64,000 bases of DNA from Halobacillus sp. A5 (GCF_024189315.1 NZ_JAIZEO010000002.1:124001-188000); one strand, 5' to 3'; counted from the stretch's first letter, positions 28,777-38,098 are shown. Notes: a model not told the origin generated them from the letters alone. A program made the numbers and translations.

Positions 28777-28984
28777 GTGAATATTTCCCGGGAAATTGTC
28801 GGGACAAGTCGTTTTACTGACAGCTTCTTATACTCCATTGACCATTTGCCGTGTTCTATTCATAGTTTCATAGCTCCATTCAACCTGTGAAACTACTCCT
28901 TTCACACTTCTTTTAATGCTGTGGTGACGAGATCGTTTTAAGCTTAAGTCATCCAGTTGCGAAAGCAGAAAAGGGGAAATGAAT

Positions 28985-29833
28985 ATGAGTAACATTATTG
29001 ACGTTGCGAACGTTCGTAAGGAATATGAGGGGAAAAAGGCATTGGATGATTTGTCGTTCTCGATCCAGACTGGGGAAACGTTTGGATTCTTAGGGCCGAG
29101 CGGGTCTGGGAAAACGACAACGCTTAAGCTGCTGACGGCTCAGGAGGGGTACCAGTCCGGAAGTGTTCACGTGTTTGGGGCTTCGGTTGAAGAGTTAAAG
29201 GATCCAAAGCAGATGAAGCGGATTGGTGTATTAACGGATAATACTGGATTATATGAACGGTTAACGGTGGATGCTAACTTAAGGTTATATTGTAAATTGT
29301 ACGATGTATCCTATAAGCGCATCGACGAGGTGCTGCATGAAGTGGGATTGACAGGAGAAGAATCGAAGGTGGTCAGCAAGCTGTCCAAGGGAATGAGGCA
29401 GCGGGTGACCCTGGCGCGGACGATTCTGCATAAGCCGGAGTTGTTATTTCTTGATGAACCGACATCTGCCTTGGACCCTGTCAGTACCGAGCGGATTCAC
29501 AGCATTTTACGTACGTTAAACGAAGAAGGCACCACGATTTTCTTAACGACTCATGATATGTATGAAGCGGAAAGGATCTGTGATCGGGTGGCGTTTTTAA
29601 ATAAAGGACACATCCAGCTGCAGGGCCCCCCGCGGGAGCTGCGGGTGAGTCACTCGGATTCTTCGATCACGCTTTTGCTGAAGGATGGAAGAGAGCAGCT
29701 CGTCGGCAACGATAATGAAGGTGCGGAACGCATTGGGGCAGCGATCGCCAGTCAACAGCTCGCCTCAGTGCATTCCAATGAGCCGACCTTAGGTGATATT
29801 TTTGCTCGTGTTACAGGAAAGGAGCTGTTCTAA
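28985..29833 (+). CDS. ABC transporter ATP-binding protein
   Basis: The 282-residue protein has a complete cassette: GPSGSGKTTTLKLL (Walker A), SKGMRQRVTLARTI (signature), LLFLDEPTSALD (Walker B) and TTHDMYEAERI (H-loop). The DrrA-like C-terminus (about 60 residues) is usual for ABC-2 exporters. The ATG at 28985 lies 8 nt after GGGG and is preferred to one at 28979. The stop overlaps the ATG of the permease gene. Likely job: export of a drug, peptide or lipid, energised at the membrane and controlled by the ABC-LytTR protein. Confidence 0.92.
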   Translation: MSNIIDVANVRKEYEGKKALDDLSFSIQTGETFGFLGPSGSGKTTTLKLLTAQEGYQSGSVHVFGASVEELKDPKQMKRIGVLTDNTGLYERLTVDANLRLYCKLYDVSYKRIDEVLHEVGLTGEESKVVSKLSKGMRQRVTLARTILHKPELLFLDEPTSALDPVSTERIHSILRTLNEEGTTIFLTTHDMYEAERICDRVAFLNKGHIQLQGPPRELRVSHSDSSITLLLKDGREQLVGNDNEGAERIGAAIASQQLASVHSNEPTLGDIFARVTGKELF

Positions 29834-30534
29834 TGATATCCGTCAAACGAATTCAAGCGGTGGTTATGAAGGATTACCGGGATCTTCTGAAAAATGCGTA
29901 TATGCTGTCTACGGCTGTCGTCCCGCTGTTCTTTGCTTTCATATTAAGAAGTCAGGGAGAAGAGGTCGAGTCGGCGGCCGTCTTTATGCCGATTACGCTT
30001 ACGATGGTCATCGTGGGGGCATTTATCCAGGCAGCTGTGATTGCCGAAGAAAAAGAGAAGAACACGTTAAGAGGGCTGCTCCTGTCCCCGCTTAATACAG
30101 CGGAAATTTTCATTGGAAAAAGTGTACTTTCCGCCGTTGCAAGCATCATTATGATTGTGGCAGTCATCCTGCTCGGGAATATTACTATGCCTGATCAGAT
30201 GCTGTTCACTGCGGCAGCGATGTTCATTAGTCTCACGATTTTTATCAGTATCGGGACGATTCTCGGACTGGTTTCTCGTACGGTAATGGAAACGTCCGTC
30301 ATCGGCATCCCTGTGTTGTTTATTTTCGGCATGGGCGACATATTTCAAACGATCATTGAATCCGAGTGGCTTATTAATGCGATGGGTTATCTGCCGGATC
30401 AGCAATTAGGCCAGCTGCTTCTCCATTTGAAAAACGGCCAGTCGGTCGGTGAACCCTTCCTCGTCTTATCGATATGGGCAGTTGCCAGTGTGTTGGTCAC
30501 GGTTTATATTTATAAAAAGCGTCGTTTCGATTGA
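29833..30534 (+). CDS. ABC-2 type permease
   Basis: The 233-residue protein has six hydrophobic segments and the ABC-2 signature EEKEKNTLRGLLLSPL followed by a transmembrane pair. It overlaps the ATPase stop (TAATG) and has AGGAGC upstream. With the ATPase it forms a minimal exporter. The substrate is unknown. Confidence 0.9.
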   Translation: MISVKRIQAVVMKDYRDLLKNAYMLSTAVVPLFFAFILRSQGEEVESAAVFMPITLTMVIVGAFIQAAVIAEEKEKNTLRGLLLSPLNTAEIFIGKSVLSAVASIIMIVAVILLGNITMPDQMLFTAAAMFISLTIFISIGTILGLVSRTVMETSVIGIPVLFIFGMGDIFQTIIESEWLINAMGYLPDQQLGQLLLHLKNGQSVGEPFLVLSIWAVASVLVTVYIYKKRRFD

Positions 30535-31540
30535 TAGCGTGTTCCCTGCTCATTTGTTTATCGTATTATAAAGTTTTTATAAGAATACGGAAGACCATCT
30601 ATGTTGGTTGCCTATGAAGATAAGATAAATAACCATTTACGACCAATTACTAACAAAAAATCCAGAAGAACTTCAAATTTTATAAGGAGGACTAACTCAA
30701 AGGATAGGAAAAGAGTGTTCACAGTTACGTTTCTCGAAGGAGAATGGAATTATGAGACGAAGGCGAAGAAGGGGACTCTTCCTCTGAAAGTTAAGCCTGA
30801 GAACCGAGCAATAAGAATTATAAGGTCCATTCATAAGGGAAGATCACTTTTCTTCCCTATCTCATCTTATCTTTTCCAAGCAATGATGCCTCTTATGTGC
30901 AAGTTTCTGAATCACAATATTAAATAATGCTTTCTGGAAGTGTTGAAACGGTATTTCAGGTGCAAGGTCTTCTAACTTCAATCCGATTTGATTGTCTTTC
31001 GCCCGCTATAAAAAACACTCCCAAATGGGGGTTAAAGTTGCATGAGGAAAGATCTAGGCTTGTGTTCTAGAGGTTTGAAATTTATCTAGATACTATGAAC
31101 ACTACTTTTCCTTAGAACCCATCTTTTTAGGTTTTTTGTGTAGGTAAAATCAGTATCGTCTAACAGATGCTTATTTAGTCGTCGTTGTTGATAAAACTCC
31201 AAATGATTGATTAAGTGTTTTTTTACTTAATCAATCACCTATATGAACAGTGTTCAATCCTTTTTACATCGGATAAAACCCGTGATCAGCGGCATTTAAA
31301 GCACTACAATAGCGAGACTGGTTTGTTTACTTCACCGCTTAAAAAAGATTCAATAATGGGGCAGTCTTTAAATGATGCATCATAAAAGTTTCTTTTAAAC
31401 AAAGTGTAAAGAATAAACACTTTTTTCCTACTAAAGTACATTCATTATTTTACTCCTCTTTGTCTTAATAGGTTAGGTTTACCAGCGAGCTTCATAGCGA
31501 TGTAAGAAAGTCTTCTAATCATTCAAATATTGTCTATTCG
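30535..31540. other. 1-kb stretch without convincing gene
   Basis: The open frame at 30601-30927 is rich in Arg/Lys, lacks a ribosome site and looks accidental. A strong hairpin at 31204-31237 (GATTGATTAAGT pairing with ACTTAATCAATC, loop of T) has no T run outside and no gene beside it. The rest is AT-rich with no family recognised. It may be remains of deleted genes between the exporter and the bacteriocin locus. Confidence 0.5.
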
Positions 31541-32476
31541 TTAAACTTCTTTTCTGTTAAAGATAATGATACTAAATGTCATAAATAGGATCCAATAAAG
31601 TAGCAATATAATTATTGAGAACTCTATTGTCATATTGTCGATAGGCGGTCCCTGAGTAGTAAAATATTGTTCTAAACTATTTGTAAGAAAGAGATATTTT
31701 GGCCAATCAAAGAACGCAGCTACAACACTTGTTATTGCAGAACCCAAGATATACAAAAATAAGCTTAAAGCTATAGGGAGAGAGTCATTATTAAATATAG
31801 ATGATAGTCCAAAAGCTAAAGAGGAGATAACCACAATGTCTATCCAGTTTGCGGTGTAAACAACTAAGATATTATTAACTATTGATTGTTCATGTAATTC
31901 TCCATTTTTATAGATTAAGTGCACAAAATTTCCGTCAAATCCAAATACTGTAACCCCTATTATAAAAGTCAGTGCGAATAGAAAAAACATTAAAAATATT
32001 GAATAAATAATAATTGTTGCATATTTTGATAATAGTATAGCAATTCTCGATGGAGGTCTTATTAATAAATGTGAAATTGTGCCATTTTTAAATTCAGTTG
32101 AAACTATTGTAGCTGCTGTGACTATTACAAAAAGACCAACTAGTTGGATAAGCGTTTGACTATCACTTAAAAAGGTCCATACACTATCTGGCAACGATTC
32201 TTGCGGAGGTAAATTATTATTTAATCGATAATTATTTTCTTCAATTATTGATCTTGCTATCGAATCCTCACCATTGTTAGCAATAAACTCTTCATTGGTC
32301 ATAATCTCGGCTCGCAATTCCTCTTTCCATGCATCTGCTTGTTTGTCCGATTCGTTTTGAGTATATATTTTAAATACACCTAGACTTAGTACACTTATAA
32401 GCAAAATTGCTATCATCACCCAAGTGTTTACTTTGTGTGTTAGTTTCATAAGCTCATTTTGTATTAGCCGAATCAT
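31541..32476 (-). CDS. ABC-2 permease, probably bacteriocin self-protection
   Basis: The 311-residue membrane protein starts MIRLIQNELMKLTHKVNTWVM, typical of the permease subunit of BcrA/YhaQ-type exporters, with an extracellular ~80-residue loop after the first membrane segment and five more segments in the second half (VVTAATIVSTEFKNGTISHLL is the ABC-2 signature). It overlaps the end of the ATPase gene by 23 nt. The two face away from the AS-48-like genes. Many bacteriocin loci carry such a second transporter that expels the peptide; that role is inferred. Confidence 0.8.
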   Translation of the reverse strand: MIRLIQNELMKLTHKVNTWVMIAILLISVLSLGVFKIYTQNESDKQADAWKEELRAEIMTNEEFIANNGEDSIARSIIEENNYRLNNNLPPQESLPDSVWTFLSDSQTLIQLVGLFVIVTAATIVSTEFKNGTISHLLIRPPSRIAILLSKYATIIIYSIFLMFFLFALTFIIGVTVFGFDGNFVHLIYKNGELHEQSIVNNILVVYTANWIDIVVISSLAFGLSSIFNNDSLPIALSLFLYILGSAITSVVAAFFDWPKYLFLTNSLEQYFTTQGPPIDNMTIEFSIIILLLYWILFMTFSIIIFNRKEV

Positions 32477-33395
32477 TTCGATCTCCCCTCCCTTTCACAG
32501 ATGCTAAATACTTTTCCTCCAAAGTTACATTAGCGTTCTTGAATTGGTAGATATTAACTTCCTTGCTTAATGTTCTAATAAAATCGGGGACCTTTTCTAT
32601 TTGTAGATTAACAATTAGATTACTACTCTTTTCATCTACTACAGCATTGTTATCATAAAGTTTTACGAGTTCATTTGTAATGGCCAATTGATTACTATCT
32701 ACCGTAATAACGTATCTATTTTTTTTAGTATTATTATTATTTTGCAAGTCTTGAATCTCAAGTATTTCCCCATTAGAAATCATTATTACTTTACTGCATA
32801 TAATTTCTAATTCAGACATAATATGACTCGATATTAAAATAGCAATTCCTTCATTTTTAGCGAAAAACATTAGGTTTTGTCTTAATTCTATGATCCCTTG
32901 AGGATCAAGGCCATTTGTCGGTTCATCTAAAATTAATAATGAAGGCTTATGTATAAGTGCTTGAGCAATTCCTAACCTTTGTTTCATACCTAAAGAAAAT
33001 GTTTTAACTTTCTTGTCCATTACTTTTAATAAATCAACTACCTCCAATATTTCTTCAATATATTTTTTATCCACTTTTCCATTCATTTTCGCGTAGTGAA
33101 TTAAGTTTTTTCTTGCACTCATAAAATTATAGAATTGTGGCATTTCACTAATTGCACCAACATACTTAATGGCCTCAGAGTATTTTTCTTGCACGTTATA
33201 ACCACAAATAAATATTTCTCCTTCTTCAATCTTCGAAAGTCCAACTATCAATTTTATAGTAGATGTTTTCCCAGCGCCATTAGGTCCTACAAATCCAACA
33301 ATTTCACCAGAATGTACTGAAAAATTTATATCTTTCAAAATGCGAGTGCCTTTAATTACTTTATTAACGTTTTTAATTCTAAGCACTTCTTTCAT
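32454..33395 (-). CDS. ABC ATP-binding protein, probably bacteriocin self-protection
   Basis: Walker A GPNGAGKTSTIKL, signature LGMKQRLGIAQALI, Walker B LLILDEPTNGLDP and H-loop ISSHIMSEL are all intact in this 313-residue protein. The ATG at 33395 (after GGTGGT) is preferred to the GTG codons upstream. It is divergent from the circular-bacteriocin precursor gene with a shared 350-bp promoter region and forms a transporter with the overlapping permease gene. AS-48 producers have an accessory transporter (As-48EFGH) for immunity; this pair is simpler and not clearly homologous. Confidence 0.88.
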   Translation of the reverse strand: MKEVLRIKNVNKVIKGTRILKDINFSVHSGEIVGFVGPNGAGKTSTIKLIVGLSKIEEGEIFICGYNVQEKYSEAIKYVGAISEMPQFYNFMSARKNLIHYAKMNGKVDKKYIEEILEVVDLLKVMDKKVKTFSLGMKQRLGIAQALIHKPSLLILDEPTNGLDPQGIIELRQNLMFFAKNEGIAILISSHIMSELEIICSKVIMISNGEILEIQDLQNNNNTKKNRYVITVDSNQLAITNELVKLYDNNAVVDEKSSNLIVNLQIEKVPDFIRTLSKEVNIYQFKNANVTLEEKYLASVKGRGDRNDSANTK

Positions 33396-33708
33396 ACTAG
33401 TAATCACCACCGAATAGTTATTTTGAGAAAATCTTGTTTATGTAACTTATCTTGGAGTGTAATAAGTTTGGTTTTTCTTACAATAATTAGCATAATACAA
33501 TATAATAAAAATCAAAACCTAATTAGTTTAAAAATACTAAATTTATTAAAACCAATATTGTCTGAATTGACTGATAAAATTAGAATTAAGGCCCTTTAAT
33601 CCATAAATCACCTTTTAAAATACTATAGCTGTATTAATCAATTTAGTTCTAATACAACTCAAAAATGTAATATTTTTCTTTAAGAACCTTTTTTTTCTGA
33701 ATTTTTTT

Positions 33709-33729
33709 TGTTACTATAATCCATATAAT
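33709..33729 (+). promoter_or_regulatory. candidate promoter of the bacteriocin operon
   Basis: Two TATAAT boxes, 33715-33720 and 33724-33729, lie 20-35 nt before the AAGGAGGTG ribosome site of the precursor gene. The sequence upstream is T-rich without a clear -35 box, so which one is used is uncertain. Confidence 0.4.
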
Positions 33730-33748
33730 CTATTAAGGAGGTGAAGTA

Positions 33749-34066
33749 ATGCATAAATCTATTAACATTTCAAAACCTATTATTTTACTGAGTTTTGGGT
33801 TAGTGCTAATGGTAGGATACGCGTTCATTCTCCAAACTGCACCAATTGCAGATTTGGCTAAGGAGTTTGGTGTGCCATCAGCTGTTGGGGGGTTAGTCGC
33901 TGACTCCATTTCGGGTGGAGCAACCGCAGTTACTATTATTGGTATCTTGGGTGGGTTCCTTACTGGTGGTCTTGGCATAGTCGCTAATGCTGGAAGGGCT
34001 GCATTAATGAAATACTTAAAAGATGAGTTACAGGAAAGAGGAAGAAGGGCGTTTATAGCTTGGTAA
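33749..34066 (+). CDS. circular bacteriocin precursor, enterocin AS-48 family
   Basis: The precursor has 105 residues, the same length as that of enterocin AS-48. The hydrophobic 35-residue leader ends LQTAPIAD, matching AS-48 LQFLPIAH. The predicted mature peptide is L36-W105, 70 residues, starting LAKEFGVPSAVGG and ending RRAFIAW, against MAKEFGIPAAVAG and KRAVIAW in AS-48. Leu1 would be joined to Trp70 to close the ring. The five-helix pattern and the Gly-rich helix connections are kept, but the charge is low (seven basic, five acidic residues). AAGGAGGTG precedes the ATG. The ring is expected to permeabilise membranes of related bacteria. Confidence 0.93.
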   Translation: MHKSINISKPIILLSFGLVLMVGYAFILQTAPIADLAKEFGVPSAVGGLVADSISGGATAVTIIGILGGFLTGGLGIVANAGRAALMKYLKDELQERGRRAFIAW

Positions 34067-34072
34067 CATAGG

Positions 34073-34097
34073 ACCAGAAGGCTAGATGCCTTCTGGT
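34073..34097 (+). terminator. intergenic hairpin behind the precursor gene
   Basis: ACCAGAAGGC pairs perfectly with GCCTTCTGGT around a TAGAT loop, followed by a short T/A stretch. It sits between the precursor and the membrane-protein genes, as a stem does in the AS-48 operon, and probably attenuates or stabilises the transcript so that precursor mRNA is in excess. Confidence 0.7.
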
Positions 34098-34121
34098 TTA
34101 TAAATTAAGGAGTATAAAATT

Positions 34122-35867
34122 ATGTTAGTGTATGCCATCCGTATAATAAATATCACTATAAAATCAAGGTTACAGAAGGATTATTCAATTATAGAAAAAT
34201 ATATACCATATTCTTTTAAACCAATACACTTGATCATAATTCAAAATTTGTTGTCAATAGCGATTAGTTTACCTTTTGCATACTTTTTTGTTTCAGGTCA
34301 TCAAGATACTATTTTAAACTTTGTACATAGTATTATATTATTAGTAATACTATTAACTATCTTTATTTCAATAATCACAGGATCTTTATCGTACAGAAGA
34401 ACACACTTTCCAATACAGAATGAATTATTTAACTTGTCTCCCCTTACTAATAGATTCATTTATTTAGCTTTAGTATTAGAGGAAATAATAATATTTTTTG
34501 TTAAAAATCTTTCTTTGTTCCTAACTATTTTTATACTGTTCTCGATAGGATTAGGGTTGAGTTTTAGTAATACTTTTGTATTAATCGTCTTTAATATTGT
34601 TTTATGCTTTTTATTCTATATTTTAGGGAATAGGCTGTATGGGGAATATCAAATATATAAGATAAAAAAAAGGATAGGAATCTTTCGTTTTGTTTTATAT
34701 TTAGTTACGTCTGCTCTTATGTTTTTGGTTGGGTATTTTTTAACAAGAGTAATTTCGTTTTTTGTAATAACCATAAGACCTGATATTAATCAACTTAATC
34801 TTTATGTTGAGGAATCCTATTTAAATGATATATCTTATCAGCTTTCCATTAAATTTGATTCAATTATGGGGAAGATAAACGTATATAATATTGAGAGTAC
34901 TATTGAAAATTCAATAATTGATTATTCCTCGAATGCTTTCTGGTTACTTACGATTATAATATTGATTTCAATGTTGATAGTCTTTTTATTTCCACCTAAC
35001 TTTGATTACAACAATTCATTACTTAGTAAAAGCAAGTATGGAGATATATTTTCTATATTTATTAATGTTATTTATAAACTAACAAAACTACTTTCTAGTA
35101 ATAAAAGCATTACTCTTCTAAATAAAGATTTAATAACTTTGGAACATCACAGGTGGTTAATATCCCCCCATGTATTTTCGGCTATTATCTATCCATCGGA
35201 AAGCTTCTTTTATTTTGGAATCGTCGCAGCGCTAGCTACGGTAATGGAAGATATGAGCATGCTGTTTTCAGTTTTAATTACTTGCATAAGCATGGTTATA
35301 TTTATCCACTGTTACCTTTTATATATTGAATACCCTCAAGTTTTTTCTTTTAGCTCAGAGCAAAAAAATATTGTTTTGATAAAGAGCTCACCTCGTGGGG
35401 TAAGTCATCTTTTTGCTGCCAAATACTCACTATTATTAGTAATGTTATTTATACCAAGTGTATTAACATACCTATTCACTTGCTCTATTTTAATATATAT
35501 TACCAATATTTCTTACATACCAATAATAACAGTTTTAATTATAGTAATAAGTTTAACAGCCCCAATGATTCAGCTATACATGGCACCTTATATAAGTAAA
35601 TTTAATGTAGATCACGTACAAGAAGCAGGAAACACAAAAGCTGAAAGTAAATTGCAGACTAAAATGCAAGGGATTCCAAGAATGGTTATACTTGTGCCTA
35701 TGTTAATTGTCAGTTTTATTAATATATTTATACCACTCTATCAATTATTAAATAATATACATGTATATTTTATTATGTATATTTTATTGTCAATTTTTAT
35801 TTTTATGATTATTGCAAGAAAAATATTGAATAAAGGTTTTAGGTATATAAATGAAAAAGATACATAA
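34122..35867 (+). CDS. AS-48B-like maturation/secretion membrane protein
   Basis: The 581-residue protein has about 10-12 predicted membrane segments and very few charged stretches. Position right after the precursor, size and topology match As-48B, which is needed for maturation and export of the circular peptide. A soluble region around residues 155-180 (NRLYGEYQIYKIKKRIG) and one near 500 (HVQEAGNTKAESKLQTKMQG) would face the cytoplasm. AAGGAG stands 9 nt before the ATG. It has no protease motif; which protein cleaves and joins the peptide is unknown even in AS-48. Confidence 0.8.
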   Translation: MLVYAIRIINITIKSRLQKDYSIIEKYIPYSFKPIHLIIIQNLLSIAISLPFAYFFVSGHQDTILNFVHSIILLVILLTIFISIITGSLSYRRTHFPIQNELFNLSPLTNRFIYLALVLEEIIIFFVKNLSLFLTIFILFSIGLGLSFSNTFVLIVFNIVLCFLFYILGNRLYGEYQIYKIKKRIGIFRFVLYLVTSALMFLVGYFLTRVISFFVITIRPDINQLNLYVEESYLNDISYQLSIKFDSIMGKINVYNIESTIENSIIDYSSNAFWLLTIIILISMLIVFLFPPNFDYNNSLLSKSKYGDIFSIFINVIYKLTKLLSSNKSITLLNKDLITLEHHRWLISPHVFSAIIYPSESFFYFGIVAALATVMEDMSMLFSVLITCISMVIFIHCYLLYIEYPQVFSFSSEQKNIVLIKSSPRGVSHLFAAKYSLLLVMLFIPSVLTYLFTCSILIYITNISYIPIITVLIIVISLTAPMIQLYMAPYISKFNVDHVQEAGNTKAESKLQTKMQGIPRMVILVPMLIVSFINIFIPLYQLLNNIHVYFIMYILLSIFIFMIIARKILNKGFRYINEKDT

Positions 35868-36387
35868 AGACAAATCGTATAAAAATGTGATTCCAGTTAA
35901 GTTATTATTTTTTATTTATATCTTAGTGTTTATAGTTGGAATAATATTAGGTTATTTATTTATAAATGTAGAAAATATTGCTTTAAATCCAACAGAAGTT
36001 GATTTTCGGAGTATATTTGTTAACAACTTCACTTTATCAGTGACGTTAGTTATAGGAGGATTATTAACTTTTGGGGTGATAAGTTTTCTGATAATTTTTA
36101 TAAATGGCTTAGTAATAGGAGAATTAATAAAGGTTTTGGAGCTAAACAATTCAATGTTCAGTTTTTTTCACGGTTTGTTACCACACTTGATAATTGAATT
36201 ACCTGCCTTAATCCTATTTGCAATTTGTGGTACTTTTTCAGGTCATATTTTACTTATGTTCTTAAGGAATAAAGTGTCACACCATATTATCTCTTTATAC
36301 ATTAAAATAGGAGTTGCCTTTTTTATTTTTGGTACAGTTCTTTTATTTGTAGCAAGTTTAATAGAAGATTATATTAGTTTTGTATAA
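35851..36387 (+). CDS. SpoIIM/DUF95 family membrane protein (AS-48C-like)
   Basis: The 178-residue protein has four to five membrane segments and the pattern of the stage II sporulation protein M/DUF95 family: NNFTLSVTLVIGGLLTFGVIS followed by ING, and HGLLPHLIIELPALILF. Family members sit in nearly all circular-bacteriocin clusters and help in secretion or immunity. It overlaps the end of the preceding gene by 17 nt, indicating translational coupling. Confidence 0.85.
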   Translation: MKKIHKDKSYKNVIPVKLLFFIYILVFIVGIILGYLFINVENIALNPTEVDFRSIFVNNFTLSVTLVIGGLLTFGVISFLIIFINGLVIGELIKVLELNNSMFSFFHGLLPHLIIELPALILFAICGTFSGHILLMFLRNKVSHHIISLYIKIGVAFFIFGTVLLFVASLIEDYISFV

Positions 36388-36407
36388 AATAGAAAAGAGG
36401 GATATAG

Positions 36408-36944
36408 TTGTTTGTCAATCTGGTTTCAAGTTTTTACATAAATGGAAATGAAAAAAGAGGGTTAGTCAATATATTCTTTAAAAACATTGCGTTATTCTCA
36501 ATTGCTTTAGTTTTTATTACTTTAATAATATATAACATTTTGCAAGTGAATATGGATTTTGGTTTCTTTCCTTCTTACCTTTTGTTTTTCTTAATAACTA
36601 CTCCATTTTTTATTATTATAAGTTTTTGTGTATCAATGTTTTTTTTAATAATATTAGGTTTCTTTATAGATAAAGTCAAAGTTTCTGAATTCTTTGCCGT
36701 AATATTAACTTTTAACAATATCATCTTCTTCAATAATAGTTTAAATGCTATGTTGATTTTAAGCGATATGAATATAATCTGGTTTGTATATATATTAACA
36801 ATAGTTTTTTCTCTTGTAGCATCTATATTTCTCTATACTGGGTTGGTTAATTATATTGGTTTTAGCAGGAAAGTAAGTTTTTCAACAAGTATTATTTTGT
36901 TAGTAATAAATCTATTATTATTTATTGGAGGAACAATAATTTAA
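36408..36944 (+). CDS. bacteriocin-operon membrane protein
   Basis: The 178-residue protein has five hydrophobic segments. The start is a TTG with AGAGGG six nt upstream. In AS-48 clusters a similar membrane protein (As-48C1) stands between the DUF95 gene and the ABC ATPase; together they form a transporter. The stop overlaps the ATG of the ATPase (TAATG). It is probably the permease for that ATPase. Confidence 0.7.
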   Translation: MFVNLVSSFYINGNEKRGLVNIFFKNIALFSIALVFITLIIYNILQVNMDFGFFPSYLLFFLITTPFFIIISFCVSMFFLIILGFFIDKVKVSEFFAVILTFNNIIFFNNSLNAMLILSDMNIIWFVYILTIVFSLVASIFLYTGLVNYIGFSRKVSFSTSIILLVINLLLFIGGTII

Positions 36945-37666
36945 TGGCCAATAAAAATACACTATTAAAAGTAAGAGGACTTACATTTGCATATGAAGAT
37001 TCAAAAAACGATATCCTTAATGATATTTCTTTTAATATATATAGTAAAGAAATAACTTGCATTGTTGGACGAAATGGTGCTGGAAAGTCCACTCTCCTAA
37101 AGACATTGGCAAAAGTAATAGCTTACAATGGAAAAATTTCCTTTGAAGATAGTAAGCTTATGACTGTGAAAGATTATAAACAAAAAGTTGCTTACTTGCC
37201 TGATAAACCGTTATTATATGATTCTCTCACGGCGTATCAGAATTTAAAATTAATTAGAAACTTATGGATGTTAGAAGATGGTAATGAATATGTTAATAGG
37301 TGTAATGAACTTTCGAAAGTTTTATACATGGAAGAACATTTAGATAAGCCTATTGAACAGTTTTCCTTAGGTATGAAAGAAAAGCTTTTTTTTATAGCTA
37401 ACCTAGCTAGAAACCCTAGTGTTATTTTAATGGATGAACCTTTTTCTTCGTGGGATAAAGAATCGTTTGAACAAGCACACGCACTTTTAAAAGATTATAT
37501 AAATAAAGAAAAAGCTGCGTTGCTCTTTGTCTCACACTCAGAATCTTTGAAGCAAAGGTTGAGTAATAGAATATTAAATTTAAAAGACGGTAAAATATAT
37601 GAAGGTGGCATAGTTTCTTACGAAGGTAATTCAAACTTTCCTCTAATAAATAAAAATAAAGATTGA
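36944..37666 (+). CDS. ABC ATP-binding protein of the bacteriocin cluster (AS-48D-like)
   Basis: The 240-residue ATPase has GRNGAGKSTLLKTL (Walker A), SLGMKEKLFFIANLARNP (signature), VILMDEPFSSWDKES (Walker B, with Trp where Leu is usual) and LFVSHSESL (H-loop). It lacks a membrane part and must pair with the preceding membrane proteins. Position corresponds to As-48D, which drives secretion and part of the immunity to the circular peptide. Confidence 0.88.
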   Translation: MANKNTLLKVRGLTFAYEDSKNDILNDISFNIYSKEITCIVGRNGAGKSTLLKTLAKVIAYNGKISFEDSKLMTVKDYKQKVAYLPDKPLLYDSLTAYQNLKLIRNLWMLEDGNEYVNRCNELSKVLYMEEHLDKPIEQFSLGMKEKLFFIANLARNPSVILMDEPFSSWDKESFEQAHALLKDYINKEKAALLFVSHSESLKQRLSNRILNLKDGKIYEGGIVSYEGNSNFPLINKNKD

Positions 37667-37921
37667 TAAAGAATCGTTGTAGTTATATTGTGGAGTCTTA
37701 GTACATTACCTCGAGAGAGGAGAATCAAAAGAAAAGACAAGGATTTAAAATTAAATTACAAAACTACAATCATCCATCATCCATCAATTATGAAAAATTC
37801 TGTAAAATTGAATCCCTTCAGGCACACGAAGGATAATATTTGTATGTATGCTATTATATTTATAAGATTTATGAATAAATAAATTCATTAGAGATTTCAT
37901 TCTATTGAAGGAGGGTTAATT

Positions 37922-38098
37922 ATTAGTAAACTAAACAAAATGAGCTTATCTATCGTGATTTTCAACTTGATATTAATAATATTAGTATATAGTTTAGGTT
38001 TACAGAATAGCTTAATTGGTCAGGTGTCAATTATAATAAATGCATGTTTTATGGCCACATTTGGATTAAAATTATTTACCAAGGATAGAACTCATTGA
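37922..38098 (+). CDS. 58-residue hydrophobic peptide, probable bacteriocin immunity protein, AUU start
   Basis: An uninterrupted frame of 58 codons has two membrane segments (LSIVIFNLILIILVYSL and IIINACFMATFGLKLF) and a basic KDRTH tail. Size, hydrophobicity and position behind the ABC ATPase match the small immunity proteins of circular-bacteriocin operons such as As-48D1. A perfect AAGGAGGG (37908-37915) lies 6 nt before ATT (37922), which continues as ISKLNKMSL. The first ATG in frame (37940) is 24 nt behind the site and has none of its own. So translation most likely begins at the rare codon AUU. A mature start at 37940 would give 52 residues. Confidence 0.75.
   Translation: MSKLNKMSLSIVIFNLILIILVYSLGLQNSLIGQVSIIINACFMATFGLKLFTKDRTH

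Noticed and set aside
30601-30927. 108-codon open frame behind the exporter genes
   Set aside because: No ribosome site, extreme Arg/Lys content, no domain and no coding pattern.
2005-31400. Direct-repeat ends of an SCC-like cassette
   Set aside because: I looked for a second copy of the last bases of rlmH (TATCATAAG context). Only weak partial matches such as CGTATTATAAAG at about 30562 appear, which are expected by chance.
37688-37882. 64-codon open frame between the bacteriocin ATPase and the small immunity gene
   Set aside because: Composition is not protein-like, no ribosome site; the immunity-type frame behind it has a perfect one.
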